Shown here: piece by piece, positions 55,086 to 63,831 of the stretch | How the letters are laid out: each line of letters opens with the position of its first letter | Numbering within the stretch: the stretch's first letter is position 1 | Assembly (NCBI RefSeq): GCF_030285925.1 | Contig: NZ_CP127251.1 | Location: 992,001 to 1,056,000 of the forward strand | DNA from: Devosia sp. YIM 151766 | Lineage (GTDB): Bacteria; Pseudomonadota; Alphaproteobacteria; Rhizobiales; Devosiaceae | DNA: 64,000 nucleotides | Direction of reading: 5' to 3' | The notes under the pieces: generated by a model | What the model was told of the DNA's origin: nothing | The model's input: the letters and a program-made list of their open reading frames with translations, nothing else | Databases searched by the model: none | Position numbers and translations under genes: made by a program

Positions 55086-56420
55086 ATGTTTCCTATGTTC
55101 CAATCCCACTTTACGCGGCACTGGTTCTCCTCCCAGGCGCTGGAGCAATGGGCCGATACGTCAACGCTTCAGGCTTGGCTCGACACAGAAGTGGCGCTGG
55201 CGTCGGCGCAGGCCGATCTCGGGCTCATCCCAAGGTCGGCTGCCACGCGTATCGAGGAAATGGGAAAGGCGGAGCTGTTCGATCTGGACCATCTTTCGGC
55301 CGGTATCGCGAGCACGATGCACCCCCTCGTTCCTGTGTTGCGCGAATTCGAAAAGCTTTGCGGCGAGGACGCCGCGGGCTTTATTCACTGGGGCGTCACG
55401 ACGCAGAATATATTCGAGACCGGCGCGGTGCTGCAGCTCAGGCGCAGCCATGAATTACTGCTGACCGAGCTAGACCGCGCGCTGGCCGCTTTGGCGACGC
55501 TTGCGCAGGATAACAGTGAGGTCTTGCAGGCTGGCCGCACTCATGGCCAGCATGCATTGCCGATTACCTTTGGCTTCAAAGTCGCAGGCTGGCATGCCGA
55601 GTTGCGCCGCGAGCGCGCACTGTTGGCAGCGGCCGGCCAAGACGCATTGGTGGTCCGGCTGGGTGGCGCCGTGGGGACATTCGCCGCCATGGGCGGCAAG
55701 GGACGCGCTGTTCAGGATCGCGTTGCGGACCTGTTGGGGCTGGGAAGCGAGGAAGTGCCGGTTCGCACAGCCTTTGATCGCTTCGCCCACTACATATCGA
55801 TCCTGGGCCTGATGGCCGGCACCGCGCAAAAGATTGCGCAGGAAGTGGTGTTCCTGCAGCGGACCGAAATCGGCGAAGTGGAAGAGGCCTTCCACATGGG
55901 CAAGGTGGGCAGTTCGACGATGGCGCAGAAGCGTAATCCGTCACGGTCGCAGAATATTATCGGACTCTGCCGCTTGCTGCGGTCGCGTGTTCCCTTGGCG
56001 CAGGAATCCATGGTGCGCGAAAATGAAGGCGACGCCTCGGCCAGCAATGTTGCCGATGTGCTGGTTCCTGAAACGTCGGTCCTGGGCTGCTCGATTGCCG
56101 GCAACCTTGCCCAGCTCGTCGAGGGCCTTGTGGTTTACCCTGCAGCCATGGCGCGCAACCTGGAGCTGTCCGGAGGCATGATACTGTCCGAGGCGGTGAT
56201 GATGCAACTCGCCGACACGCTGGGACGCCACCACGCCCATGAAGTTCTCTATGAAGCGGCCATGCGCACGGTTGAAGAGGGTGGTAGCTTCTCTGAAGCT
56301 ATCCTGCAGCATGAAAAGGTGGCAGCCGCCTCCGAAACGTTGGACTTGGATCGGCTGCTTGCCCCCGCCTATTATGTCGGTGAGGCTGCGGCATGCGCCG
56401 ACGAAGAAAGCGCTCGCTAG
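55086..56420 (+). CDS. Adenylosuccinate lyase / carboxymuconate cycloisomerase family lyase
   Basis: This 444-residue enzyme of the fumarase/aspartase superfamily has the signature GSSTMAQKRNPSRSQN near 275, the upstream histidine segment GRTHGQHALPITFGFKVAGW near 140 and GVTTQNI near 97. PcaB-type and argininosuccinate-type members eliminate or lactonise dicarboxylic substrates. No protocatechuate genes or purine genes accompany it, so it may cleave an N- or C-linked dicarboxylate (for example an aspartyl or succinyl adduct) brought in by the ABC transporter 31 bp upstream. That role is inference. Confidence 0.8.
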   Translation: MFPMFQSHFTRHWFSSQALEQWADTSTLQAWLDTEVALASAQADLGLIPRSAATRIEEMGKAELFDLDHLSAGIASTMHPLVPVLREFEKLCGEDAAGFIHWGVTTQNIFETGAVLQLRRSHELLLTELDRALAALATLAQDNSEVLQAGRTHGQHALPITFGFKVAGWHAELRRERALLAAAGQDALVVRLGGAVGTFAAMGGKGRAVQDRVADLLGLGSEEVPVRTAFDRFAHYISILGLMAGTAQKIAQEVVFLQRTEIGEVEEAFHMGKVGSSTMAQKRNPSRSQNIIGLCRLLRSRVPLAQESMVRENEGDASASNVADVLVPETSVLGCSIAGNLAQLVEGLVVYPAAMARNLELSGGMILSEAVMMQLADTLGRHHAHEVLYEAAMRTVEEGGSFSEAILQHEKVAAASETLDLDRLLAPAYYVGEAAACADEESAR

Positions 56421-56474
56421 CTATTTGCAGGTCTTCCGCATAGAGGATGGCCGGAACGTGTATTCGGAGCGTCC

Positions 56475-57446
56475 ATGGGGCAGGAAAAATCTGGGAGCGA
56501 TGGTAGTCCGAAGCGCGCCACATGGACTGGCGGCTGGGCGACACTGCGTGACTTCGAAATTCTGCACGCGGCGATCGAAACCGGCAAGACAACCTTGGCA
56601 GCTGAACGCCTTGGTATCAGCCAGCCGGCGGTCAGCCGAGCGATAGCGCAACTGGAAGCGCGCGCTGGGCGACCGCTGTTCAGCCGGGAGGGGGCCGGGC
56701 TGTCCCCGACGGCCGATGCGCTTGCCATCTATGCCGAGATCAACACGATACAAAAATCGCTGGAGCGCATTGAGAAATTCAGCGCAGGCGCCGACACCGA
56801 TGCCCGTCTTCGGATTGCCGCGCCGCCGTCTGTTGCACAGGGCATCATTGATGAGATTACAGCCAAATTCATGCTCCAGAATCCGGCTGTTCGGGTAACC
56901 GTTGATGTCGTGACGACGCCTCAAGTGCTCGAACATATCGCCGATGGCCGTTCCGACGTCGGTATCGCCGACTTGCCCGATAGCGATCTGCCTTTGCAGG
57001 TAAGGCGCATGCCTTATCGGCAGTCACGCTATATCTGTGCGCTCCCCGAGGGTCACGCGCTGGCCGGCAAGGCTGTGATCACTGCCGCAGATCTGGACGG
57101 TGTGCCAATGATCGGCCTGGTTCGTCGCAATGCGGCTCGCGCCATGATCGACCGTTCGCTAAGCCGTCAGGGCAGCACGCCGAATGTTGTGGTGGAGACC
57201 TCGGCCGCCATATCTGGCCTAACCTTTGTAGCGCAGGGTATCGGCGTTCTGATCTTCAATCCATTCCCGGTGGCGCTAGTGCCCCATAAGGGGATCGTGC
57301 TTCGGCCATTCGAGCCGCCAATTCACGGTCGCCTGGACATCTTTCTCTCCCAAGGCGACCGTCTAAATCCGTTGGCCTTACGCTATGTCGAGTTCATCAA
57401 GGCCAATCAGCCTGCCGATGATGAATATTCCTGGCGCGCCAAATAA
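56475..57446 (+). CDS. LysR family transcriptional regulator
   Basis: The 323-residue protein has a winged helix at ~24-85 (LAAERLGISQPAVSRAIAQL) and a LysR effector domain (~110-310). It lies 55 bp downstream of the lyase gene in the same direction, not divergent as is common for LysR genes, so it may be co-transcribed with the operon it probably controls. Confidence 0.9.
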   Translation: MGQEKSGSDGSPKRATWTGGWATLRDFEILHAAIETGKTTLAAERLGISQPAVSRAIAQLEARAGRPLFSREGAGLSPTADALAIYAEINTIQKSLERIEKFSAGADTDARLRIAAPPSVAQGIIDEITAKFMLQNPAVRVTVDVVTTPQVLEHIADGRSDVGIADLPDSDLPLQVRRMPYRQSRYICALPEGHALAGKAVITAADLDGVPMIGLVRRNAARAMIDRSLSRQGSTPNVVVETSAAISGLTFVAQGIGVLIFNPFPVALVPHKGIVLRPFEPPIHGRLDIFLSQGDRLNPLALRYVEFIKANQPADDEYSWRAK

Positions 57447-57965
57447 CAATTTCCGCGCTATGTGCACATCCTGAAAGTATCTAACGAATTACTTTTTCCG
57501 GAGCATGTCGTATTTTAGATCGTGGAATAGAGAGGCGGGCGACGTCCCTCGCGAGGAAGCCCAGGCCGGCGGAGTGCCTCGCGGTGGGGACGGCATCGCG
57601 GCATTGGCGCTAATCGTCGGATTCGCCTCGCGGACTGACTGCGTACCGTCAATGCTTCCGAATAGTTGTCGGTCCGCTAGCGGCCCCGAATCTGCCGTTC
57701 GTAGAGTAGTAAATGAATGGCAAGTTCCAGGCGGCGGGGAAACCACACGAAACGGCGACAATGGGTCGGCTCCAGCCACTTCTGGCGACCCCGCTTTGAG
57801 AATGGCGACAAAGGGGCAGCGAACGAGCCCGCTAGCGCTGGAGGTGGGATGGCGGCTCGGCCCTGAAGTCATTGTCTGATTGAGCGTCGCCACGTTCGGG
57901 CGTTCCTTTTTGGCTCTTTTAACCCAGGAGCTAAGTAGTGACCACGATCCATTTCCGCTACCCCT
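57447..57965. other. Gene-free stretch with dispersed repeat
   Basis: No supported gene is seen. It holds repeat copy B (57671-57768) and leads into the integrase remnant. Confidence 0.5.
57671..57768. repeat. Dispersed ~97-bp repeat, copy B
   Basis: This copy matches 30419-30515 in the same orientation with small differences. It lies ~200 bp before an integrase remnant, while copy A lies ~900 bp before an IS91 transposase remnant; the repeat may belong to one integrase/IS91-type mobile unit. Confidence 0.8.
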
Positions 57966-58305
57966 ATCAGCCCGCTGCGCCAGAAGCTTATCGACGACAT
58001 GAACATGCGCCATTTCTCGATGGCGACCCACCGCAATTACATTCGCGACACTGGGCGCTTCGCCAGTTTCCTGCGTCGACCGCCGGATATAGCGACGACC
58101 GAGGGTGCGATGCGGCACAGCTTTACCACTCATCTTCTGGAAGACGGCGTCGATGTCCGTGTCATCCAGGTGCTGCTCGGAGCACAGCAAGTTTGAGACC
58201 ACGGCGCTCTATACCAGGGTGGCCACGCGCACGGTGCGGCCCGTCATCAGCCCGCTCGCCAAGCTGGGTATCTTCGTCCGGCGGAGGCGCCACCCCGACC
58301 CGTGA
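57966..58305 (+). pseudogene. Tyrosine recombinase (integrase), internally deleted
   Basis: The first part is the N-terminal core-binding segment [20 protein letters not shown], then [18 protein letters not shown]. It is followed directly by the C-terminal catalytic end [20 protein letters not shown] (with the His-x-x-His region). About 200 residues of the middle, including the first catalytic Arg, are missing. After VLLG a frameshift occurs, and the other frame continues [17 protein letters not shown] (with the catalytic Tyr) to VISPLAKLGIFV. The style is that of integrases paired with IS91-type transposases. Confidence 0.75.
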
Positions 58306-58442
58306 GCGGTGCGCGACGCTATTGAGGTCGCCGATATCTTTCGTACTATTGGTCTTGCCGCTGATTCATTTGTCACCATCGAGTTCAGTCGTGCGGCTCC
58401 GCCGGCCCTTGAACCGTACCGGTAGAAAATACTGAAGCAGAT

Positions 58443-58467
58443 CGGCTGCGCCCACTGGGCGCAGCCG
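58443..58467 (-). terminator. Strong hairpin downstream of the aldolase gene
   Basis: CGGCTGCGCCC and GGGCGCAGCCG form an 11-bp perfect stem with a 3-base loop, 6 bp past the stop of the minus-strand aldolase gene. No clear T-tract follows. Confidence 0.55.
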
Positions 58468-58472
58468 TTCGT

Positions 58473-59360
58473 TTAGTCGGTTATTGACGCCAGCAGCTCG
58501 ACGCAGCCTTCCAGCTTTTTCCAATCCTCAGCCGTCAGCGACTTGAAGGGCGCCCGGCATGCGCCGCAGTCAAAACCCAACAGCTTGAGAATGCCCTTGG
58601 TTCCTGGGAACACGCCAACCTCGATCAGCACGTCGATAATGCGGTTTGCTCGGACTTGAAGCTGCTGGGCCCGCGCATGGTCACTGCGCGCATGGGCGGC
58701 GCGCAGCGCGACGAACAGCCCACCCATAAAGTTGAACGTCGTGCCGATGGCGCCATCTGCACCCATGCTGAGACCGGCCAGACACACTTCATCGAAACCG
58801 TTGTAAATAATGGCATCAGGCTTGGCGCGCTTGAAACGTTCCAGCTGGAACAGGTCCTGTGAGGTGTGCTTGACGCCCACGATCCGCGGGTGGTCGAGTA
58901 GCTCCAGAATGTCGTCGGCGGTGAGGCGACCGCTGCGACCGGCAAAGTTATAGACGATGAACGGCAGATCAACGGCGTCGACGAGTGCGCGGTAATGCGC
59001 CAACAGCTCCTCTCGCGAGAAGTCGAAATAGAAAGGCGGAATTGCCGAGAACGCTTGGTAGCCGGCGTCCTTGGCCACCTGTCCAAGTTTGATGCAGTCT
59101 GCGGTGGCAATAGCGCCGACATGGGCGATGAGCTTGCTACGACCGGCATTGGCTTTGGCCACCTGCCCCAAAAAGGCGCAGCGCTCGTCTACAGACTGCA
59201 GGAAAGCCTCGCCGGTCGAGCCACCGACATAGAAGCCGTCAATACCCTGAGCGATTTCGAAGTTCAGCAATGGGCCCAGCATGGCGTCGTTGATGGCGCC
59301 ATCGGCGTGGAAAGGGGTGATAAGCGCCGAGTAGATTCCGGCCAGGCTAGCATTGGTCAT
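58473..59360 (-). CDS. Dihydrodipicolinate synthase / N-acetylneuraminate lyase family aldolase
   Basis: This 295-residue TIM-barrel class I aldolase has the substrate loop GGSTGE at 46-51, Y137 in IVYNFAGRSG and the Schiff-base lysine K164 in VGVKHTSQD. The positions of Tyr and Lys match N-acetylneuraminate lyase closely. Members cleave or form 2-keto-3-deoxy acids with pyruvate. It is the last gene of a minus-strand group with a FadR-type regulator and an SDR, so it probably cleaves a 2-keto acid derived from a sugar acid or a sialic acid-like compound. Confidence 0.8.
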   Translation of the reverse strand: MTNASLAGIYSALITPFHADGAINDAMLGPLLNFEIAQGIDGFYVGGSTGEAFLQSVDERCAFLGQVAKANAGRSKLIAHVGAIATADCIKLGQVAKDAGYQAFSAIPPFYFDFSREELLAHYRALVDAVDLPFIVYNFAGRSGRLTADDILELLDHPRIVGVKHTSQDLFQLERFKRAKPDAIIYNGFDEVCLAGLSMGADGAIGTTFNFMGGLFVALRAAHARSDHARAQQLQVRANRIIDVLIEVGVFPGTKGILKLLGFDCGACRAPFKSLTAEDWKKLEGCVELLASITD

Positions 59361-59381
59361 ATTATTTCCGATAAGTGGTAT

Positions 59382-60113
59382 TCAACTACGGCTGTAGTGT
59401 TTGTTGGCTTCGTTCAGATGCTGTTCGATGGCATTGGTTGCGGCGATGACGTCGCGAGCGCGTATGGCGGCATAGATGCGCTGGTGATCGGAATAGCTGT
59501 CACTGGAGCGGCGCATTAGCGGTCGCTGCAGAATCAGCCACTCAACGATGGCGTCATACATGCCGACGAAGATTGGATTGCCCGACATTTCCACCAGCAC
59601 CCGGTGAAAGGCCACGTCGGTTCGGCGGAACGCCTCTGGATCGTCCAGGGCCGCAGCGTTGGCGAGCAGCGCCTCACCCAAAGTGTCGAGTTGGGCATCT
59701 GTGGCCGTGAGACAGGCATAGCGGACCAACGACAGCTCCAGAAACAGGCGGGCCTGCTCGAAATGCATGGGGCCGTCGGCCTGATCCAGCAGATGGCGGG
59801 CCGTGCTGCCCAATTCGTTGAGCAGGTGCTTGGGCGATGGCTCGATGACGCGCGGACGCTCACCGCTGACCAGCCGCACCAGGCCGATGCGCTGCAAGGC
59901 ATAGAGCGCCTCGCGAATGGAGGGGCGGCCAACGCCGTAGAGCTGCATCAGGTCGCGTTCGGGGGGCAGCGTGTCGCCAGGTGGATAGACGCCATCACGA
60001 ATCGCCGCCTCCAGCCGCTGCACGACTTCGTCGGACAGCTTGCGCCGCTTGATCGGCTCGCCTGCCGCGGCCTTTGCCCGGGGCTCCCGTCTGTCTGGCT
60101 CGTTCTGCGACAT
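59382..60113 (-). CDS. GntR family regulator, FadR subfamily
   Basis: The 243-residue protein has a winged helix at ~20-90 (LSDEVVQRLEAAIRDGVYPP, LPPERDLMQLYGVGRPSIRE) and an all-helical FCD ligand domain (~105-240). ATG at 60113 follows GGGGGA; an ATG at 60131 is further from the ribosome site. FadR/UxuR-type members sense sugar acids or other carboxylates. It lies between the aldolase and SDR genes and probably controls these and the divergent importer. Confidence 0.85.
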   Translation of the reverse strand: MSQNEPDRREPRAKAAAGEPIKRRKLSDEVVQRLEAAIRDGVYPPGDTLPPERDLMQLYGVGRPSIREALYALQRIGLVRLVSGERPRVIEPSPKHLLNELGSTARHLLDQADGPMHFEQARLFLELSLVRYACLTATDAQLDTLGEALLANAAALDDPEAFRRTDVAFHRVLVEMSGNPIFVGMYDAIVEWLILQRPLMRRSSDSYSDHQRIYAAIRARDVIAATNAIEQHLNEANKHYSRS

Positions 60114-60131
60114 CGGTATTCCCCCTTTCAA

Positions 60132-60944
60132 TTACCGGAAGATCGAGAAACCACCGTCGACGACGATGTTCTGACCCGTGATATAGCCAGATGCCGGGCT
60201 GGCGAGGAACAGGATAGCGCCCTTGAGGTCTTCGCCATCCTTGCCCATGCGTCCCATCGGGGTCTTGTTCGAATAGGCTCTGACAAAGCCCGGCACCATG
60301 TCCGGGCGCTCAAAGCCGCCCGGCGAGATGGCGTTCACCCGCACTCCCATCGGCGCTACATAGGCGGCCATGTCGCGCGTCAGCCCCAGCACGCCCGCCT
60401 TGGAGGCGGCATAGTCGACCGGCTGACCCAGCAGGCCATTGGCGTCGTAGTCGCGCCGGTCGCGCCCGATCAGGGCGGCGATCGAGGCGATATTGATGAT
60501 CGAACCCGAGCCGCGAGCGCGCATGGCCTTGCCGATTTCGCGGCAGCAATAGAGCACACCGTTGAGATTGGTCTGCAGCATGGCGTCGATATCGGCGGGG
60601 TCGCGCTCGAACAGTTTGGCGATGCTGCCACCCGAGCCGCCGCCACCATTATTCACCAGCACGTCGATTTCGCCTTTCGACCACTCCAGGGCGCGCTCGG
60701 CCATCGCGGCAACCGCTGCGTAGCGCGATTGATCCAGCGCCAGACCCAGCGCTTTGACGCCGAAATCCGCCGCCAGACGCTGGGCTGATTGCTCGGCTTT
60801 GCTCGCATCGCGCGAGGTGACGATGACATTGGCGCCAGCTGCTGCCAGCACGCTTGCGGCATCATATCCGAGCTTGGATGCCCCGCCCGTAATGAGCGCG
60901 CAGCGTCCCGAGAGATCGAACATGGCTTCAACTTGCTGATGCAT
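60132..60944 (-). CDS. Short-chain dehydrogenase/reductase (SDR)
   Basis: The 270-residue protein has the cofactor loop ITGGASKLG near 19, NNGGGGSGG near 95 (a variant of NNAG), a catalytic serine in INIASIAAL and YxxxK in YAASKAGVLGL near 190. It is a classical NAD(P)-dependent dehydrogenase. GGAAG precedes the ATG at 60944; an ATG at 60923 is possible. It likely performs an oxidation before the aldolase step. Confidence 0.85.
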   Translation of the reverse strand: MHQQVEAMFDLSGRCALITGGASKLGYDAASVLAAAGANVIVTSRDASKAEQSAQRLAADFGVKALGLALDQSRYAAVAAMAERALEWSKGEIDVLVNNGGGGSGGSIAKLFERDPADIDAMLQTNLNGVLYCCREIGKAMRARGSGSIINIASIAALIGRDRRDYDANGLLGQPVDYAASKAGVLGLTRDMAAYVAPMGVRVNAISPGGFERPDMVPGFVRAYSNKTPMGRMGKDGEDLKGAILFLASPASGYITGQNIVVDGGFSIFR

Positions 60945-60982
60945 TTTGTCGGCTTCCTATCTGACTACAGCCGATTCATATA

Positions 60983-61011
60983 TTGACACGGTCATCCAAT
61001 CAAGGTGTTAT
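60983..61011 (+). promoter_or_regulatory. Candidate promoter of the importer operon
   Basis: TTGACA (60983-60988) and TGTTAT (61006-61011) are 17 bp apart, upstream of the binding-protein gene. The following ATACCAACATACCA holds a short direct repeat that could be part of the GntR-type regulator site in this divergent region. Confidence 0.5.
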
Positions 61012-61111
61012 ACCAACATACCAAGCAAACATGCTCGGGCGCCTCAGGCGTCGAACGGCAGAGGCGGTTAATGATCAGGCGGCGATTGCCTCCTGCGCAG
61101 AGGAGAGATGG

Positions 61112-62107
61112 ATGAAATCGAAGATGATGATTATGAAGCGCGTAGTGCTGGCTGCTCTGGCCACCACCGCGCTAACCGCTGGAGTGGCCGGTCAAGACGA
61201 GCAGCGCACCGTGCGTTATGCTTATATTGGCGGCGTCGCTGACGCGATCGTGCCGTTACTGGGTGAGCATGTGGGCATTTACAGCGAGCACAATATCGTG
61301 CTCGACAACATTCTGGTTGCTGGCGGCACGGCATCGGCAGCAGCGCTGGTGTCCGATTCTGCCGACGTCACCCACACTTCGGCTGCCACCATTTTCCCGG
61401 TCCTGCAGCAGGGCGCTGGGATCCGCTTCCTGATGTATAATTACGACATCGACTACCAACTGATCGTGCAGCCGGAAATCGAATTGCCCAACGCTGCGGC
61501 TGGCTACCCACAATCGCTCACCGACCTCAAGGGCCTAACCATCGGCGTCGGTGGGCGTGGCGGCGGCAGCGAGCGCTACGTCAACAAGATGGTTGAGGAT
61601 GCGGGCTATGCGCCGGAAGAAGTGACCTTTGTGGTTGTGGGTACGGGCGTTAGCGCCGTGGCCGCATTCCAGAATAAGCAGGTTGAGGCTCTGGTGGCCT
61701 TGCCGCCGGTGCCGACCTTGCTTGGCGATGACAATTTCAAGGATATGGTGAGCCTCGAAACTACCCAGACGCAGGTCTATAATCCGAACTTCCTGTTCAC
61801 CACCTTCTCGGCTGGCACCGATTTCCTCGATCGTGATCCCGAGCTGGCACAGGATTTCTGCCGCGCTACGCGGCAGTCCATCGAATATATCCGCGATCCT
61901 GCCAATACCGAGCCGGTCAGCGCTTTTTTCGCCGAATATCTCAACCTGCCGATCGAACAGGCCAGCGATATCGTCGAGCGCTACCGCAATAATTTCCGTG
62001 CCGAACTGACGCCGGAAATGTGGGAAGGCATGAAGGAATTCTCCGACGAAGTGCCGGAGTGGGCGTCGGCGGTCTACGAGCCCTGCGCCACCATCGCCTC
62101 CGAGTAA
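61112..62107 (+). CDS. NitT/TauT-type ABC transporter substrate-binding protein
   Basis: This 331-residue periplasmic protein has a Sec-type signal at the N-terminus (RVVLAALATTALTAGVAG). The mature NMT1-like domain has VRYAYIGGVADAIVPLLGEH, GGTASAAALVSDSADVTHTS and LTIGVGGRGGGSERYVNKM. ATG at 61112 follows GAGGAGAG; an upstream reading from 60983 starts in the promoter. It resembles the binding protein at 5500 only in family. The ligand is unknown. Confidence 0.85.
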   Translation: MKSKMMIMKRVVLAALATTALTAGVAGQDEQRTVRYAYIGGVADAIVPLLGEHVGIYSEHNIVLDNILVAGGTASAAALVSDSADVTHTSAATIFPVLQQGAGIRFLMYNYDIDYQLIVQPEIELPNAAAGYPQSLTDLKGLTIGVGGRGGGSERYVNKMVEDAGYAPEEVTFVVVGTGVSAVAAFQNKQVEALVALPPVPTLLGDDNFKDMVSLETTQTQVYNPNFLFTTFSAGTDFLDRDPELAQDFCRATRQSIEYIRDPANTEPVSAFFAEYLNLPIEQASDIVERYRNNFRAELTPEMWEGMKEFSDEVPEWASAVYEPCATIASE

Positions 62108-62148
62108 CACCTCCCCGACCGGCCGCCTCCCTCGCGCCGGTCGAAACA

Positions 62149-62175
62149 GGCGCCCGAGTGTTTCGCTCGGGCGCC
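62149..62175 (+). terminator. Intercistronic hairpin after the binding-protein gene
   Basis: GGCGCCCGAG and CTCGGGCGCC form a 10-bp stem with a 7-base loop, between the binding-protein stop and the permease start. A second dyad (GACCGGC with GCCGGTC) lies just before it. No T-tract is seen. Confidence 0.6.
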
Positions 62176-62191
62176 CCTCAATGGATAGGCC

Positions 62192-63007
62192 ATGTCTCAC
62201 ATTACCGAAACAGCCCGCCCGCCAGGGCGGCGCTTGAACCCGGCCATCGCCCGCCGTCGCAAACGGCTGGTCGGACAGCTTATCGTCGGCCTGGTCTTTC
62301 TTGGAATATGGCAGGTGGTATCGGAACTGCGCTTCGTCGATCCGCTGGTGGCCCGCAGCCCGGCGCAGGTTTGGGCGATACTTGTTGAGATGGTGCGCAG
62401 CGGCCTGTTGTGGCCATCGCTCTATTCCACGCTCGAAGCCATCGCCATTACCTTTGTGCTGGCCGGTGGGCTGGGTATCGTGGCCGGGGTTGGGCTGGGA
62501 CTTTTCCCCAAGGCCGAGGCCCTGCTGGAACCTTATCTAAACGCCATCAATGCCATGCCGCGCATCGCGCTGGCGCCGGTGTTGCTGATCTATTTCGGTA
62601 TTGATCAGGGTGCCAAGATCGCGCTGGCCACCTCGATCGTGTTCTTCATCGTCATGGTCAATGCCCGCGCCGGCATCCGTACCGTGGACCGGGACTGCCT
62701 GGTGATGGCGCGGATGATGGATAGCTCGCGCCTGCAGATGTTCACCAAAATCCTGCTGCCAACGGCGGTGCCATCAATTTTCGCCGGCCTGCGGCTGGCG
62801 GTCATCTATTCGTTTCTGGGCGTCATCACCTCAGAAATCCTGTCGTCGCGGCTGGGTCTGGGCCAGTTGATCGCCATGTATGCCGGCATCTTCCGGCTTG
62901 AGGGCATGTATGCGGTGGTGCTGATCATGGCGCTGCTGGCCACCATTCTCAACATCGGCATGAACCTGATTGAAAAGCGCTTGTTGCGCTGGAAGGGCGA
63001 GCCATGA
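62192..63007 (+). CDS. NitT/TauT-type ABC transporter permease
   Basis: This 271-residue inner-membrane protein has about six spans, an arginine-rich N-terminal tail and the EAA-type loop near 170 (MARMMDSSRLQMFTKILLP). It is a close paralog of the next gene product and likely forms a heterodimer with it. It overlaps the next gene by 4 bp. Confidence 0.9.
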   Translation: MSHITETARPPGRRLNPAIARRRKRLVGQLIVGLVFLGIWQVVSELRFVDPLVARSPAQVWAILVEMVRSGLLWPSLYSTLEAIAITFVLAGGLGIVAGVGLGLFPKAEALLEPYLNAINAMPRIALAPVLLIYFGIDQGAKIALATSIVFFIVMVNARAGIRTVDRDCLVMARMMDSSRLQMFTKILLPTAVPSIFAGLRLAVIYSFLGVITSEILSSRLGLGQLIAMYAGIFRLEGMYAVVLIMALLATILNIGMNLIEKRLLRWKGEP

Positions 63008-63831
63008 GCCAGTTTCAATCCCCCGCTCCAGCAGCCGCAGCCGGCCCGGCGCAGCAGGGTCGCGGCTGGGCCGGTGCTTCGGTTCTGATCGGTCAGGTCG
63101 TCATCGGCATCGCGCTGCTGCTGTTCTGGCAGCTCGCCTGGACCGGAGGCTGGGTCGACCCCATCATTGCGCGCAGCCCTGAACAAGTATGGTCGGCGCT
63201 GCTCATGCTGATCGGCGACGGCACGCTATGGCCGTCCTTCTACGCCACCATGGAAGCGACCCTGATGGCCTTCGTACTCGCGAGCGTTGTGGGCGTGCTG
63301 GTCGGCATCGGTTTGGGCCTGTTTCCGCGTGTAGAGGAGTTGTTCGACCCCTATATCAACGCCATCAACACCATGCCTCGCATCGCCTTCGCGCCGGTTT
63401 TTACGCTGTATTTCGGGATCGGCCAGGAAGCCAAGATCGCGCTGGCTTTTTCCATCGTGGTTTTCATGGTGATGATCGCGGCGCGGGCCGGCATCCAGAA
63501 TGTCGACCGGGACGTCGTCACCATGGCGCGTCTCATGGGCACCAGCCGGTCGCAGATGTTCACCAAAATTCTGCTGCCGGCGGCGACGCCTTCCATCTTT
63601 GCCGGGCTCAAGCTGGGAGTGGTCTATTCGCTGTTCGGGGTGATCACCTCTGAAATCCTGTCCTCGCGGATCGGACTTGGGCATCTGATTTCCCGTTTTG
63701 CCGCCGTTTTCCAGCTGGAAGGCATGTATGCGGTGATCTTGATCATGACAGTCGCTGCGGCCGCACTGAACGGGCTCATGACCGTCATCGAAAGGCGGTT
63801 CCTCAAATGGAGTGAATTCGATGACCAATGA
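63004..63831 (+). CDS. NitT/TauT-type ABC transporter permease
   Basis: This 275-residue inner-membrane protein is paralogous to its neighbour (shared NAINTMPRIAFAPV, MARLMGTSRSQMFTKILLP, GVITSEILSSRIGLG). It overlaps the upstream gene by 4 bp and the downstream ATPase by 11 bp. Confidence 0.9.
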   Translation: MSQFQSPAPAAAAGPAQQGRGWAGASVLIGQVVIGIALLLFWQLAWTGGWVDPIIARSPEQVWSALLMLIGDGTLWPSFYATMEATLMAFVLASVVGVLVGIGLGLFPRVEELFDPYINAINTMPRIAFAPVFTLYFGIGQEAKIALAFSIVVFMVMIAARAGIQNVDRDVVTMARLMGTSRSQMFTKILLPAATPSIFAGLKLGVVYSLFGVITSEILSSRIGLGHLISRFAAVFQLEGMYAVILIMTVAAAALNGLMTVIERRFLKWSEFDDQ

